Shown: one piece after another, positions 24,301 to 34,848 of the stretch
Position numbering within the stretch: position 1 is the first letter of the stretch
How the letters are laid out: the number at the start of each line of letters is the position of its first letter
From: Mya arenaria
Lineage: Eukaryota; Mollusca; Bivalvia; Myida; Myidae
DNA length: 64,000 bases
Direction: 5' to 3'
Assembly: GCF_026914265.1 (NCBI RefSeq)
Contig: NC_069124.1
Location: forward strand, 74,710,765-74,774,764
Notes under the pieces: generated by a model
The model's input: the letters and a program-made list of their open reading frames with translations, nothing else
Told to the model about the DNA's origin: nothing
Databases searched by the model: none
Made by a program: the position numbers and the translations under genes

Positions 24301-26663
24301 CAGCCAGAATTCTACTTCCGTGTTACACTGTTTGGCTGATGCAAAGGGACTATTATTACTATAAAAGCGGTCTTTTATACCATTATTTGTATCACAATGG
24401 CCATTAAAATCAGAAAATCCAAACACATCTCTGATAGGAATGTTAGAACTAGTATCATGGTTTGAATCAATAACAGCACAAGATAGTTTTTGTCCATTCA
24501 CACTTTTATCAAGACTTACTCTCTCTATTAAAACCCGTGTTCCCTCTAAGTCTAATGATCTACCATTATATTTACTTCCTGATCCTATTTTAACTTGACC
24601 ACTTTTAGGATCAATGTATATCTCACTTGGCTCCTTAAGCTGAGTTTCAAATACACCAGCATTAGGATTTCTTTGTTCAGAGTCCACTTCTCTTATACCT
24701 TCTGATAACTCTCTTGGAGTGTATGTCACACACATCGTATTTGGACTTACTTTGCCTGTCAAGTTTTTCGACTGAGCCTTCTGTTTATCAACTATTTGGT
24801 CACCTTTTTTAGATGCGTAATTACCCTCATTACTTTTCAATGCAACATTAGAATTTGCACACTTTAAATTCCTACTTGAATCAAATTCATCCATTCTAGA
24901 TTTTCTGTGTACATCAGTTTTATGATTTGATCCAGACCTGACCCTGTTGACACTTTTACCTTCTCTAACACTATCAAGTTTAATTGTCTCATTTTTCACT
25001 CTGTTTGCTAGATCATTCCTGTCCTTTTTTACGGATATTTTTCTTTTTGCACTGTCAGCTGGTTCTTCACTTGTAGGCCGACGTGGTGCGTCAACAACTT
25101 TTGTTACAAGAGGAACATCTTCCTTCCTGTCATTGTGTTCTGTTCTATTCTTTATTTCTCCTGCCCATGACTCCCTTCTGATCACCTTTGAACTTGCTTT
25201 CTTCAAAACCTTTGTTTTCAGGTCTGTCAGTCTGTCCTGATTCACATCACTACCTATGAGTTCTAAATTTGTACCTACATGGGCATCATCATTTGGTACT
25301 GGCCCTCTGTTATGTCCATTTTGTTGTGTTTTGTCTTTATCAACAAGATCCCGACTGGATTTGTAGGTTGTGAGCTTGCCCGCTCCACCATGCTTCCATC
25401 TTGAACTTTCATTTCCTTTCCTTAAACAAAAGTCACATTTATGTATTCTTTTATTCAAGCTTTAATCAACATATTCTTTAAATCTAACATTTGTTTAGTT
25501 GAATTCTAAAAGAGGGGTGCACATACATGCCATATTTTTGAAAGGCTTCCCGGGAGATTTTGATAAGAATTCCAGGGAATTTGGGTCATATTCCAGGGGA
25601 TTTTCATCATCGCCATTTTGCGCTTTGGCGTGGGTACCATTTGACTTTTTTTTTGAAACATTCAGAAAGATTTCTTTACTCTTGATTTACATTTTTATAA
25701 AACAAGTGTCACCATGCACTACTTCAATAAACATTCTAAAGCAGTTTCAAATCTTGTGAAATTCCTTTAATTATCCATTGTTATTATTTCTAAACACTGC
25801 TGGATTTTACTTTCACAGCATGTACTGAAATTGCCAAACTACATGTGTCCCATGTAACTAATGTAATAACCTGTTAGTCAGCTGCATAGTGAAAAATTTG
25901 TCAAACAACTGCATACTTATGTTTTTACCTGTTAGTTGCTGGGTCAGCTGCATAGTGAGAAATTTGCCTAACTGCTGCATACATTTTACTTATGTATTTA
26001 CCTGTTAGTTGCTGCGTCAGCTGCATAGTGAGAAATTTGCCAAACTACTGCATACTTATGTATTTACCTGTTAGTTGCTGGGTCAGCTGCATAGTGAGAA
26101 ATTTGCCAAAATACTGCATGTTACTTATGTATTTACCTGCTAGTGGCTGGGTCAGCTGCATAGTGTGTGTGTAGCAGGTAGGCCGTCTCCAGCTCTGCAA
26201 TATCTCGCTGTAACTTGCTACTCCCCTCAACCAGTCTATCATAACTGCAGTATGCAACACAAGTGACTTGTATAGTGTTCATTATTTACTTTATATGATG
26301 AACAACAAAGCAAAGATTTTTATTGTTTTATAATCGTACCTTGCTGGATTAAAATTATCAACTTAAATTCTTGTTTTTGTGCTGTATTAATAAAAAAAGC
26401 TCTTGTTCTATTATCAGATGTAGTTTTCAAGTTAACTTTATACAATTCACATAAATATAGTTTTCTTATTTAGAGAATATAGCTAAAATCATATATTTCA
26501 ATGCATAATTTAATGAATGTATTTTAGCCAAAATAATGGCAAGTGCAAGTAACAGTAGAGCAGTACACACAGTGAGTTTGAGTTGATAAATGTAAAACTT
26601 TATCAAAAAGAAGTAATGTTCATACTGCCTGTCTTTTTGCCTGGGTCTCGCTGCTGATGTCAT
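12284..26663 (-). CDS. Large SAM-domain, TKL-like protein kinase (17 proposed coding exons)
   Basis: Exons in transcript order: 26663-26626, 26244-26137, 25420-23406, 23109-22964, 22748-22622, 21037-20909, 19868-19729, 19487-19340, 18469-18211, 17945-17854, 17500-17379, 17064-16928, 16722-16549, 16200-16011, 15756-15637, 15404-12702, 12379-12284. Every proposed intron is GT-AG and all phases agree; the total is 6,744 nt (2,247 residues plus stop). Approximate order in the protein: short coiled-coil-like N terminus, SAM domain (414-476), charged and coiled linker, kinase (1068-1325), long Ser-rich tail with polyproline near 2055. A protein of this type should phosphorylate Ser/Thr targets in the cytoplasm, with SAM mediating assembly; that is inference from the families. 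One in-frame TGA lies at codon 2120. I do not recognise a named orthologue; MLK/ZAK, KSR and Mos share parts but not the layout. The first exon is the least certain. Confidence 0.8.
12702..15404 (-). CDS. SAM-kinase gene, long tail exon with in-frame TGA
   Basis: This exon begins with the end of the kinase fold (EILQILENLAF) and continues into PPAWRKLFQEAGV. That resembles the P-x-x-W...GI segment that follows the CRIB motif in PAK-type proteins, although I see no CRIB motif itself. Next come about 750 residues rich in Ser, Lys, Glu and Arg, a nine-proline run with PVP ahead of it, and SMADELKSRLASRES. A TGA interrupts the frame at 12990-12992. Beyond it the same frame stays open for 288 nt to a GTAGGA donor at 12701 that is in phase with the last exon. 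This suggests coding sequence on both sides of the stop. Confidence 0.8.
15637..17500 (-). CDS. SAM-kinase gene, kinase catalytic exons
   Basis: Exons 17500-17379, 17064-16928, 16722-16549, 16200-16011 and 15756-15637 carry nearly the whole kinase fold. Visible motifs: Gly loop GEGTFSRV, catalytic lysine in VAIKQL (about 1091), hinge MMVLELMSGGSLYNYL, catalytic loop HLDLKSGNVLL (Asp about 1187), ADFGFSKL (Asp about 1205), activation end GTPVWMSPEL, subdomain IX ADVYSFAIILWEML, and subdomain XI LCWDPNPAKRPQF. All catalytic residues are present, so an active enzyme is expected. The Arg of HRD is Leu, making this a non-RD kinase; HLDLK also occurs in Mos. The overall motif style is that of TKL kinases. 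Confidence 0.9.
17854..23109 (-). CDS. SAM-kinase gene, linker exons between SAM and kinase
   Basis: Seven small exons (23109-22964, 22748-22622, 21037-20909, 19868-19729, 19487-19340, 18469-18211, 17945-17854) join in frame. They encode charged, helix-prone segments such as DRLKQRRDKMAARHLQRERE, LQEQLQHFERQLIERDRRR and QLETELERIRQTD, so part of the linker is probably coiled coil between SAM and kinase. Others are acidic or Ser-rich. The acceptor of the exon ending at 22748 is a tandem NAGNAG (GGCAGCAG), which often gives one-codon splice variants. Confidence 0.75.
20296..20379. repeat. 84-bp perfect palindrome in a kinase-gene intron
   Basis: Two 42-bp arms, exact reverse complements with no spacer, centred between 20,337 and 20,338 in GAACATATATGTTC. 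A short TA run precedes the left arm. The DNA could form a cruciform and the intronic RNA a perfect hairpin. Confidence 0.95.
20380..20765. repeat. Old dispersed repeat in an intron
   Basis: Resembles about 10,790-10,980, with shared AGACTGACATTTGCAAA-like text and a GAGGACATAATTATG-like end. I recognise it as a type common in bivalve genomes but cannot name the family. Confidence 0.4.
23406..25420 (-). CDS. SAM-kinase gene, large exon with SAM domain
   Basis: A single 2,015-nt open exon. The first two thirds are basic and polar, rich in Lys, Ser, Asp and Asn, without a recognised fold. A SAM domain follows at about 24,140-24,325: EFWLRGLGVPDVEKYV, then LDLEFMSASQLHEMGITAFG and VLDRILKGIKDL, the five-helix pattern of the family. 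SAM domains make homo- or hetero-oligomers and often bring kinases together. The end of the exon is Ser/Arg-rich (RSRSADAVKRKALEG) and is spliced at GTCAGT. Confidence 0.85.
25905..26136 (-). repeat. Tandem copies of an exon end and its splice donor
   Basis: Directly downstream, on the minus strand, of the exon ending at 26137 there are three further copies of a unit of about 65 bp. Each unit contains the last roughly 25 nt of that exon and its GTAAATACATAAG-like donor. The copies are near-identical to one another and slightly diverged from the real exon end. Confidence 0.85.
26137..26663 (-). CDS. SAM-kinase gene, proposed first two coding exons
   Basis: The exon at 26137-26244 follows an acceptor ending CTGCAG, codes for residues including YDRLVEGSSKLQRD and AELETAYLLH, and ends at a GTAAAT donor. 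It looks like a short coiled coil. The exon 26626-26663 would supply an ATG at 26663 and 12 codons plus 2 nt, which is exactly the phase the next exon needs. Its donor (GTATGA) is weak, so a different upstream start remains possible. A leader exon ending at a GTAATG donor near 28,628 on the minus strand is conceivable but unsupported. Confidence 0.5.
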
Positions 26664-26765
26664 TATTAATTGTTGTAGTTCACCTCAAGTATAAAGTAAC
26701 ATTCATTTTGTATTGGTTTAAACATCCTGAAAAGATAGTACATTTCACTTTTAAAACACTAAAAA

Positions 26766-26804
<39 letters not shown>

Positions 26805-27106
26805 CAACTTGATAATGGTGTATACAATATGTAATTAGTAACCTAATAAGTAAGGTACATTCATTAAATAAAGAGCTCAACAGTCTTAATTATTTCACTT
26901 AATTAATGAAGAACATACTACCGTAATGCAAGTCTTAAATGAGAAAGATTGACCAGTTGCCTCTTTTAGTACTGTGGCATTGTTCACATGATTTAGAATT
27001 TAAAAGGCTACAAAATAAAAGCAATGTTTTCCTGGAGGCAGCGGGAATATCCTATTGCTTGAATGATATACAGCATTGCACTCTTCAGACAGGGCTATTT
27101 AACTAA
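26664..27106. other. Upstream of the proposed kinase start
   Basis: No exon recognised. It contains a TA microsatellite at about 26,770-26,799. Any promoter would lie here or further right, but I see no clear core elements. Confidence 0.4.
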
Positions 27107-27383
27107 TGCACCAGTCAATTGTAACCACTGCCCCCCAAGGTCCGGGAAATAGCGGGGACTATGACTTTCTGTCCAGCCAAGCCCGGGTAAAATCCCCCCC
27201 CCCCCTGCGGGGAGGAACTGCCAAATGCCCCCACACCCAGGGACTCAAGGTAAGGCCCATTTCCTTCTATATTTGGCGCGAAGACAAAACCACTGCATTT
27301 ACCTGGCACACCAGCCCATTTCGCCGGCTATCCCAGTATACTCCCGAACCTGGGGGGGGGCTAGGTTACAATTGACTGGTGCA
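27107..27383. mobile_element. Harbinger-like MITE, copy 1
   Basis: The terminal inverted repeat TGCACCAGTCAATTGTAAC is matched at the right end, flanked by TAA on both sides. The interior is GC-rich with poly-C and poly-G runs, unlike the AT-rich surroundings. A TWA target duplication is the signature of PIF/Harbinger elements, hence the provisional assignment. No transposase. Confidence 0.8.
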
Positions 27384-27954
27384 TAACAGCCAGGCTGATA
27401 ATTGTATGTTTTTTATCTTTTCAAGGACGACAAAGATCAAAAGAAAATAAGCGTGAAACACATTTCTACCAACATAATGTATGATTGAACAGTCTATCGA
27501 CATTTCATAATATATCATATAAGAATTCAACTAATACTAACCTTAATCAGAAGTAGAAATTCAGACAGCAGATTATTTTAAATAGAAACAGACAGGAATT
27601 TTTGAAACGGAAACAGTGTCAGACAAACACCAGAAGAAAAAACTGTTCTAGTGGTAAGGTTAAACTTCTTAAAATTTGGAACATCTGTCAAATGATTTTG
27701 AGAAAAAATGAAACGATAAAATGTGTGGATAGCCTAAATCCAGTGTGTGTGCATGCTTCCTCAAATACTCACATTTGAAATTTATGGAAGAAATGTTAAA
27801 CATTATCAGCATAATGCTATCAGCTTTATGTATGTAGTGTTGTAACCAGCTGATTTTGTGACTGCGCTGAAGTAACCAGATTCACATTATTTTCATCATA
27901 ATTCTAAGTTTTAACTCGAGACCAACTGTGACTTGTTTATATCTATAGTCCGTG
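27384..27954. other. Spacer, nothing recognised
   Basis: AT-rich, without reading frames of note or a recognised repeat. Confidence 0.5.
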
Positions 27955-28405
27955 TTCATGACCCTCCCTGACTTTTGTATATAGACACATCTGTCTAGGC
28001 CCTCCCTGACTTGTGTATATAGTCACAGCGCTCGAGGCCCTCCCTGACTTGTGTATATAGTCACAGCGCTCGAGGCCCTCCCTGACTTGTGTATATAGTC
28101 ACAGCGCTCGAGGCCCTCCCTGACTTGTGTATATAGTCACAGCGCTCGAGGCCCTCCCTGACTTTTGTATATAGTCACAGTGCTTGAGGCCCTCCCTGAC
28201 TAGTGTATATAGTCACAGCGCTCGAGGCCCTCCCTGACTTGTGTATAGTCACAGCGCTCGAGGCCCTCCCTGACTTGTGTATAGTCACAGCGCTCGAGGC
28301 CCTCCCTGACTTTTGTATATAGTCACAGCGCTCGAGGCCCTCCCTGACTTATGTATATAGTCACAGCGCTCGAGGCCCTCCCTGACTTATGTATGTATAA
28401 TCACA
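27955..28405. repeat. 38-bp minisatellite, about 12 copies
   Basis: The unit contains GCCCTCCCTGACTTGTGTAT and CACAGCGCTCGAG. Most units are 38 bp; two lack one TA step (36 bp). The first unit is the most diverged. Confidence 0.95.
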
Positions 28406-29179
28406 GCGATGCAGTGATGTCAAAAACGTGCTCTGCAGCGATAATGAAAAAAGAAAAATGAAAAATCACGGAGCCTGTTCCAATTAGCCACCAGCTTACA
28501 AAACAAGAATCTAAACAATGCATACTTAACATAATTTGCTGTACAGTCAAATATTAAACACGCCGTTTTGTAGCGAAACCTTATCGTGCTCTTTTGAGAT
28601 CTAAAACAATAACAACATCATTACCTGCAAGTATCGACAGGAAGTGTTGTTATCATCAACAATGTCACTTTCGAAAAGCCACTGCCGTAAGGATTATATG
28701 ATTTAGTCATAACGGACTGAATGGCGATAAAATCGGGTTTTACGGACTTAACTATTTGGCCACAAATAAACTTGGATACGTTAAAAATTATGCTCAACTT
28801 TCATGCATTTTTAGGCAGACTCCTATAGTAGTTTAAACTTTTCCGTGTTTTTGCTCGTAATCTGAATCTGAATGATACATGTCACCAAATTTGTTCCAGT
28901 CAATAATTTGTGTGACAAGGAATTAGTTTTTATACAAGTCACATTAAGTATAATAGGCACAAATTGCATTTTGTGGTGTTATGCGTTGAAATCTCACAAA
29001 TGCGTGTATTTACGTAGTCTTCCGATTGTTTAGCTCTTAAAGTGCTATTAGGTCTTTGAGTTTTAAGAAATAGGTCAATCTTAATGGCTGATACGTGCCC
29101 GTCCACCACCTTGTACAAGAACGTCAACCTCAAGTGCATGCACCTCTCCTGGAGGCTCTGTAAGTCAAGGTCTGGAAGC
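28406..29179. other. Spacer before the retroelement fossil
   Basis: No gene seen. A minus-strand TTGCAG followed by GTAATG near 28,628 is compatible with the end of an untranslated leader exon for the kinase gene, but nothing else supports it. Confidence 0.35.
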
Positions 29180-31340
29180 ATGTTGGAGACGCAGCTCTCT
29201 TGCTGTTCTGTTCTGAAACAGACTATAGATGCTGGACTTCACTTGTAGAAAAAACTTAGTAGCAGACTCACGTCTTGTGTTTGTCTTTCACAACTATAGA
29301 TTGAATACTTAATTGTCAACCAAAACATATAACATGGTGTCAGAAACTATTGAATTCACGTCATCTTATATGGATCTTTTAAAATAACAGTTCCAATAAG
29401 TGACCATTAATCAGCAAAATGGCTCTCTCTGGAATATCTCCACCTGTGATGAATTGGGACAGTTCAAACTTGCCGACCGAGTGGGAATATTTTGAAAGGC
29501 ACATTAAACTGATGTTCGCAGGACCTTTAAAAGACAAGACCGAAGAAGAAAACGTAGCATTCTTACTTATTTGGGTCGGAGAAAATGGACAAGATGTTTC
29601 ACAATCATGGATATTAACCAGTGAAGAACAGAAAAAAGAAAAGAAAAACTTGAAACATACTTCATCAAATTCAAGAAACATGTACAGCCAAAACTAAACC
29701 CAGTATTCGCCAGATTCGAATTTAACAACGAAAGGCAAGGAGAAGACAGCATTGAACAATTCGTCACCAGACTTAAATTAAAAATAATGGAGTGCAACAA
29801 GAAAATACTGTGGACGAAATGATCCGAGATAAAATTGTATTTGGCATAAGTAATCAATAACTAAGAGAGAAACTAATCGATGAGGGTGAAGGACTAACCT
29901 CAGAAAGGGCCAATCAACTATCTTAAAATTTTGAATATTGTAAACAACAGATGAATATTCTTAATGCAAGATCATCCCAAGATGTCAACTTCGTCAACAG
30001 CCGTGATCGTGGACGTGGACATGGACGCAGACTTCAGATACCAAGAGTGCAAAATCCGCCGCAGAATAGGAGGAAAGAACCGACTTGTGGAAAATGTGGG
30101 ACAATACACAACTAATCAGACAAAAGGAGGTGTCCATCACATGGAAAACAATGCATACTGTGCAACAAATACAATCACTGGAAATTTGTATGCCGGTCGA
30201 AGAAAGATGTGCACCAAGTGACAAATAGCGTGTCACAGATGAGTGTACATGCCAATTCGGATGAGGATGATTTGTGGATGGACAATTACTTCTTAGGTAC
30301 GGCAAGTCACACACAATCGTCCGCTCCAGATCGCACATTTGTCATGCCAAGAAATTCTATTATTATATCCAATTTTCGATTAAGAAGGAAACCCTTGTTT
30401 TCAGGGGTTATGCCTGCATATGCAGGATTTTCCAGTCAATGGTTTTGTGATTATCTAGGCAGCTATTATCAATTATCTGCTAATTGCTAAATCATCGAAA
30501 TTATGCTCAGAATGAATTGCATGGGAGCAATGACTCTGGTCAGTTTTTGAAGTAGTGCATGATTCTGAATCTCAATTTTTATACTTCGATACTTGTCAAA
30601 CATAACACAAACATTTCAATAATGGTTTATTACTGATTATAGACATTATTTTCTGAACTATGATTAACTAAGTATTAAAACTTCTCATTGACAACGGAAT
30701 CTAACTCTCTAAACCAAGCATTTGAGTTTTGTTTAAAAATTGAAAACATCAAGTACAGACAGTTGCGCGTAGCTACATATAGGGCTTGTAGGCTCGGGCC
30801 TGCAACTTTTTTGGAAATTTTGAATAACTCAAAAATGCAGCAAAAACTACTGCAAGTATCGTTCCGAAACAGTGAACACAACGTTCTATATTGTAAGCAG
30901 CGAGGCACCACCGTTAATTGGGCTACAGACATCTGTAGATCTAGGATTAATTAATACAACTCACTTACGCAATTGACCGAGACCCGGAAAAAACAAACTG
31001 CATTTGCGTGAAGACGCTATACCGGTCATAACGCCACCAAGACGCGTACCTGAAGCTTTAAAATCGCGCTTAAAAACCAAACTTGATCAAATGGTCAAAG
31101 ACGAAATCATATCGCCAGTTACGGAACCTACCGACTGGATTCACCCAATTGTAGTGGTTGAAAAACAGAAAGGAAAGCTACGGATCTGCCTGGATCCAAA
31201 ACCTCTCAGTGACGCGATACAGTCCTACAGTTTATGCCAGGTTTCTGGATTTTGGTCCATTTTAGAAGCCTCACTTCACAGCTGGGTGTTTATTATGAAT
31301 GGATCTATTAGATGGATTTCAGATAGCCTAAAATAGATTC
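29180..31340 (+). mobile_element. Ty3/gypsy-type LTR retrotransposon fossil, broken
   Basis: A likely primer-binding site (TGGTGTCAGAAAC) at about 29,335 marks the end of a probable left LTR. Gag-like coding remnants follow at about 29,419-29,930, then a zinc-knuckle region at about 30,070-30,220. The beginning of a reverse transcriptase (KSRLKTKLDQMVKDEII; GKLRICLDPK) lies at about 31,010-31,210. A stretch at about 30,330-30,980 has no recognisable element coding and may be a later insertion. The rest of pol and the right LTR are missing. The element is clearly broken, with several interruptions, and looks moderately old. Confidence 0.75.
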
Positions 31341-32040
31341 TGCATATCATTCACTGACAACGTGTACTAGCTGGGGGCAAAACATTGCTGATAAGCCCCT
31401 CCAGGTTAATACATTATATAGTACAATATAGTTCAATGGTCTAGTTTACATGATAGAACGTAATGGTTTGAGTTATTTAAACAAGTTGATTTATCAGATT
31501 ATGCAAGGGAATTATCCTCCAGTAATGTAGCAATATATATTCTGTTGGAGCAGGAGCTTTGCCTGATCCTTACAAAATAAGTATTTAGGAGTAAATCAAA
31601 CAGTTTAGCAGTTCATGTTCAGAGAGACAATGACTTTCTTGAAAGATTAACAATAAAACTACTGAAAGTGTTTGTGTCAGATATTATCCCAAAGATAATA
31701 AAGAAAATTAAGTCAAACTTAAACTATTTTCAGTATATGTATTTTCATACAGTATATAAACAGAAAAGAGTGAAAATAAAAAATCGTGATACATGATTAA
31801 ACATTATACACATTGCATTTAAGCTTTCTCTATATATTTATATAGACATTGCTACCTTATTTCAATATATATAAAATGCAGCGTAAACAACAATTATAAA
31901 TGAACTGCTTTTAATAACAGAACATTGTAACACTCTGTACATATGAACAGGTAATAAATGACCACACCGAATTAAAGCCTTATCACTTATAAATCTTCCA
32001 AATACCCTTTGAGATTTTAAACAAGGTATTCTCTCCTAAA
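31341..32040. other. Intergenic, nothing recognised
   Basis: AT-rich, without recognised genes or repeats. Confidence 0.5.
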
Positions 32041-32715
32041 GCCTCAGTCGCATTTCCCGACCGGTGGCCGTAGACCGGTGGTAATCGGTGGTGTGAGCGA
32101 TGCCCCAACATCGGTCCTCATCGGCCAAGTAACACATCTGTCACAGCAACAGGCATCGTACTGAGGCCGTGCATACCCCCGCAGATGATCGTTCGGCGAG
32201 TGACTCCAGAGGGAAACATTTTTTGACTAGCGTGGCACCGATTTCCGGCCGGACATCGGAAAGTCTTCACCGATCATCCTACAATGCTCGGCCGGTGACC
32301 GGACTGTGAATCGGACATCGCTCATATATTGGTGAACATCGTTCGTGCATCGGTCGTACATCGGTCGACTATGGGCCAATGTTTGGTCGAACATCGACCG
32401 ATGATCGGCCGATGTCTGTTCCCCCCCCCGATGACCTCAGATTCAACGGACACTGGACGATGTTCGGCCATACATCGACCGATCCTTGAAAGATGTGTTA
32501 ATGATGGGTTGCCGATGAGGAGCGATGTGGGGCATCGGTGGAGACATCGCTGAATTTTAACTACAACTTATTTTCTCCCGATGACCCCCACCGATTCGCC
32601 TGATGGCCTCAGTCACCGTCCGATAACTATGGGTGTCCGGCCGGCAACCACCCCATTTTGATAAAAACGCATCGGTTGCCCATCGTATACCCCATCGCTT
32701 GATAATGTGACTGGT
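32041..32715. repeat. GC-rich CATCGG-rich island, possible MITE
   Basis: Dozens of degenerate ATCGG / CCGAT motifs on both strands give a self-complementary, GC-rich block. The ends carry a short inverted match (CAGTCGCATT at 32,046; reverse of AATGTGACTG near 32,706), so it may be one non-autonomous element. No coding sequence. Confidence 0.5.
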
Positions 32716-32819
32716 ACATAACTGACCTCTTAATGTTCTAGCCTTCTTCAGCTACTGTAGGAGTATCAGAAATACAAATAAACAAATCCAGGTAATGACT
32801 CAAGATAGGAAAACAACAA

Positions 32820-33555
32820 AGTCCGTGGGCCCGTCCCATGAGCCCAGCCCATAAGCCCAGCTCACGGGCATGTTCTAAAACCTGGCCTGGCCTGCTGACT
32901 CATCATTTTGTGTCAGGCCAGGCCGGGCCAGGCCAGGCCATGCCAAATTTTATACATAATGAGAGTACACGCTCTAAATACACTGAAACACAATAATTTA
33001 CCTTTATTTAGAAACTAAACTGCATGTTTGATATAATATTTATTTTAAGTTTTATTTTGATAAAGAATGATTAATTCATTTACTTATACAAAACCCAGGT
33101 TTTCAATTGAAGTATGCATGTAGTTTTGAAAAACTTGATGTTCAACTATTATATGAACTATAAGATAGAATTTCTTAAATTTAAATACAAAATAAAGCAT
33201 AAAAATCGTCACATATAAAATACATATGTATGTAAAATATGAAATATATATGTATGTAAAAGTTGAGTCTGAACACATTTTAGGATTCGATTTGTAAACC
33301 CAGACCTGTCAACTTGAATTAAAAAAATTCCCATGCATTAAATTAAACATGCAGTTTCGTTTTTGAGGAAACGTTAATCATTGTGTTCCAGTATATTCAA
33401 TGTTTTACTCACAGTATGTATAAAATATGGCCTGTCCTGGCCTGGCCTGGCCCGACACAAATTGCTGAGTCAGCAGGCTAGGCCAGGTTTTAGAACATGC
33501 CCAGCCCACGAGCCTAGCCCAGGTTTTTCAGTATGCCCAGGGAAAGGGTCAAGTG
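32820..33555. mobile_element. Foldback element with GGCCTGGCCTGG arms
   Basis: The left arm (about 32,820-33,035) and right arm (about 33,345-33,553) are imperfect reverse complements. Both contain repeated GGCCTGGCCTGG-type text, a TTCTAAAACCTGG block, and inner matches including AAACTGCATGTTT. The loop of about 300 bp is AT-rich. No coding capacity. Confidence 0.75.
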
Positions 33556-34279
33556 GTCAGTTTACAGCTATGGTAGATCAGGTCCACTGATAAGCCAGAT
33601 CATCAGTTAAGCATCATGGGAGGGATTATAGTGCTGTGTTCATCTTTGTGTAATTTGATGTCATGTAAGTATCTTTGACTTTGTGTTAAAGTGTCAGTTT
33701 ATTAGTATATTAATTAGTTAATTTAATTTCAAGTTATCATGGGGGGGGGGGGTTGTAGTCCAAATAATTGTACGTTGACGGATTTTTGTACGATTTTGGA
33801 TATGGCAAATAATCCCGTATACATAACACGTCTATTATTTTAGACTGGGGGGAACTGAAATTAATGAAAACTTAAAAAAAAGCCCAGGCAACCCATTGTA
33901 CATAACTCTTCCGAGCTCTTAATTTTGTATAATGAATCATTCTCATCTCATTTTCCGTACACTGTATAGTTTATTTAGCGAACATTCTTTCTATCTATAC
34001 TATAGGAGGTGTTGTTTCTTCCATAAGTATTGAGCTTAAAAAGTTATAAAAGTCATGCAAAACAAGAATTTGCCCTTCAGCCTGGTTCAACTATAAGTGT
34101 ATATGTAATTGTATTATATTAATATAAACGCACAGCGTGTTCTATGTATTAATACACACGTACTTTATAAATCTCTCATTGTCAAAACTGTCATTAAATT
34201 TGAATGATATTATGTTGATTTTTGTCTCGAAGGACAAAAAAAGGTAGGTTTGATGAAAAGTTAAATCAACAACATTTTA

Positions 34280-34500
34280 TTCGAATTAGCCATACATACG
34301 AAATTTGCCCCGACTCTACCATTTTTATAGTCAGTTGGATTTATATAATCCATATATGTGTATATTTATGTGTTTAAATATGATTAGTTTTAAACCTTCA
34401 AAGCTTTTTAAATAATAGTAAATACACAGAAGCCAACGAGATTTCTTAATATACTGTGAATACTTGTTTAACAATCGTTGTAAAATAAATAAGTGTAAAT
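34280..34500. repeat. Part of the GGTTCGGGT MITE family in copy A intron 1
   Basis: Contains CCGACTCTACCATTTTTATA, the inner text of the family, and runs through the site that in copy B is split by a 2.56 kb insertion. The right-end text of the family (AAAAGGATGTAACCCTAAAC) lies at about 36,030-36,075. Confidence 0.55.
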
Positions 34501-34848
34501 TTTGAATCAGTCTGATAATTCAGTTGGGTAACAATTTTCAGAATCCGGATTTAAAGTATTGCTACCAACGCTTCAAGTATAAATTAGAATGGTATTGCTA
34601 TTAAATCTCACAATCGATGAGTTAGTTGGCCGCATATTCAGCACACATTGATCATGGGGCCAGTCTAATTATGTTGCATTGCATGTGTAGTAAACCATTT
34701 CAATATCAGGGTAACGGTACACGTACAACAAAATTGTAACTGATTAAGATGATTTTGAGTCTGACCTCCAAGATGGCGAGAAACAATCAAAACAAATAGG
34801 TATTTTGGAACCTGTTTACGCCTTGTAAGTAGTATAAAGTATTTATTT

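Noticed and set aside
27955-28405. CRISPR-like repeats
   Set aside because: Head-to-tail 38-bp units without spacers; a minisatellite.
29180-31340. A functional host gene derived from the gag-like segment
   Set aside because: The region has the order of a Ty3/gypsy element and is broken throughout; nothing suggests domestication.
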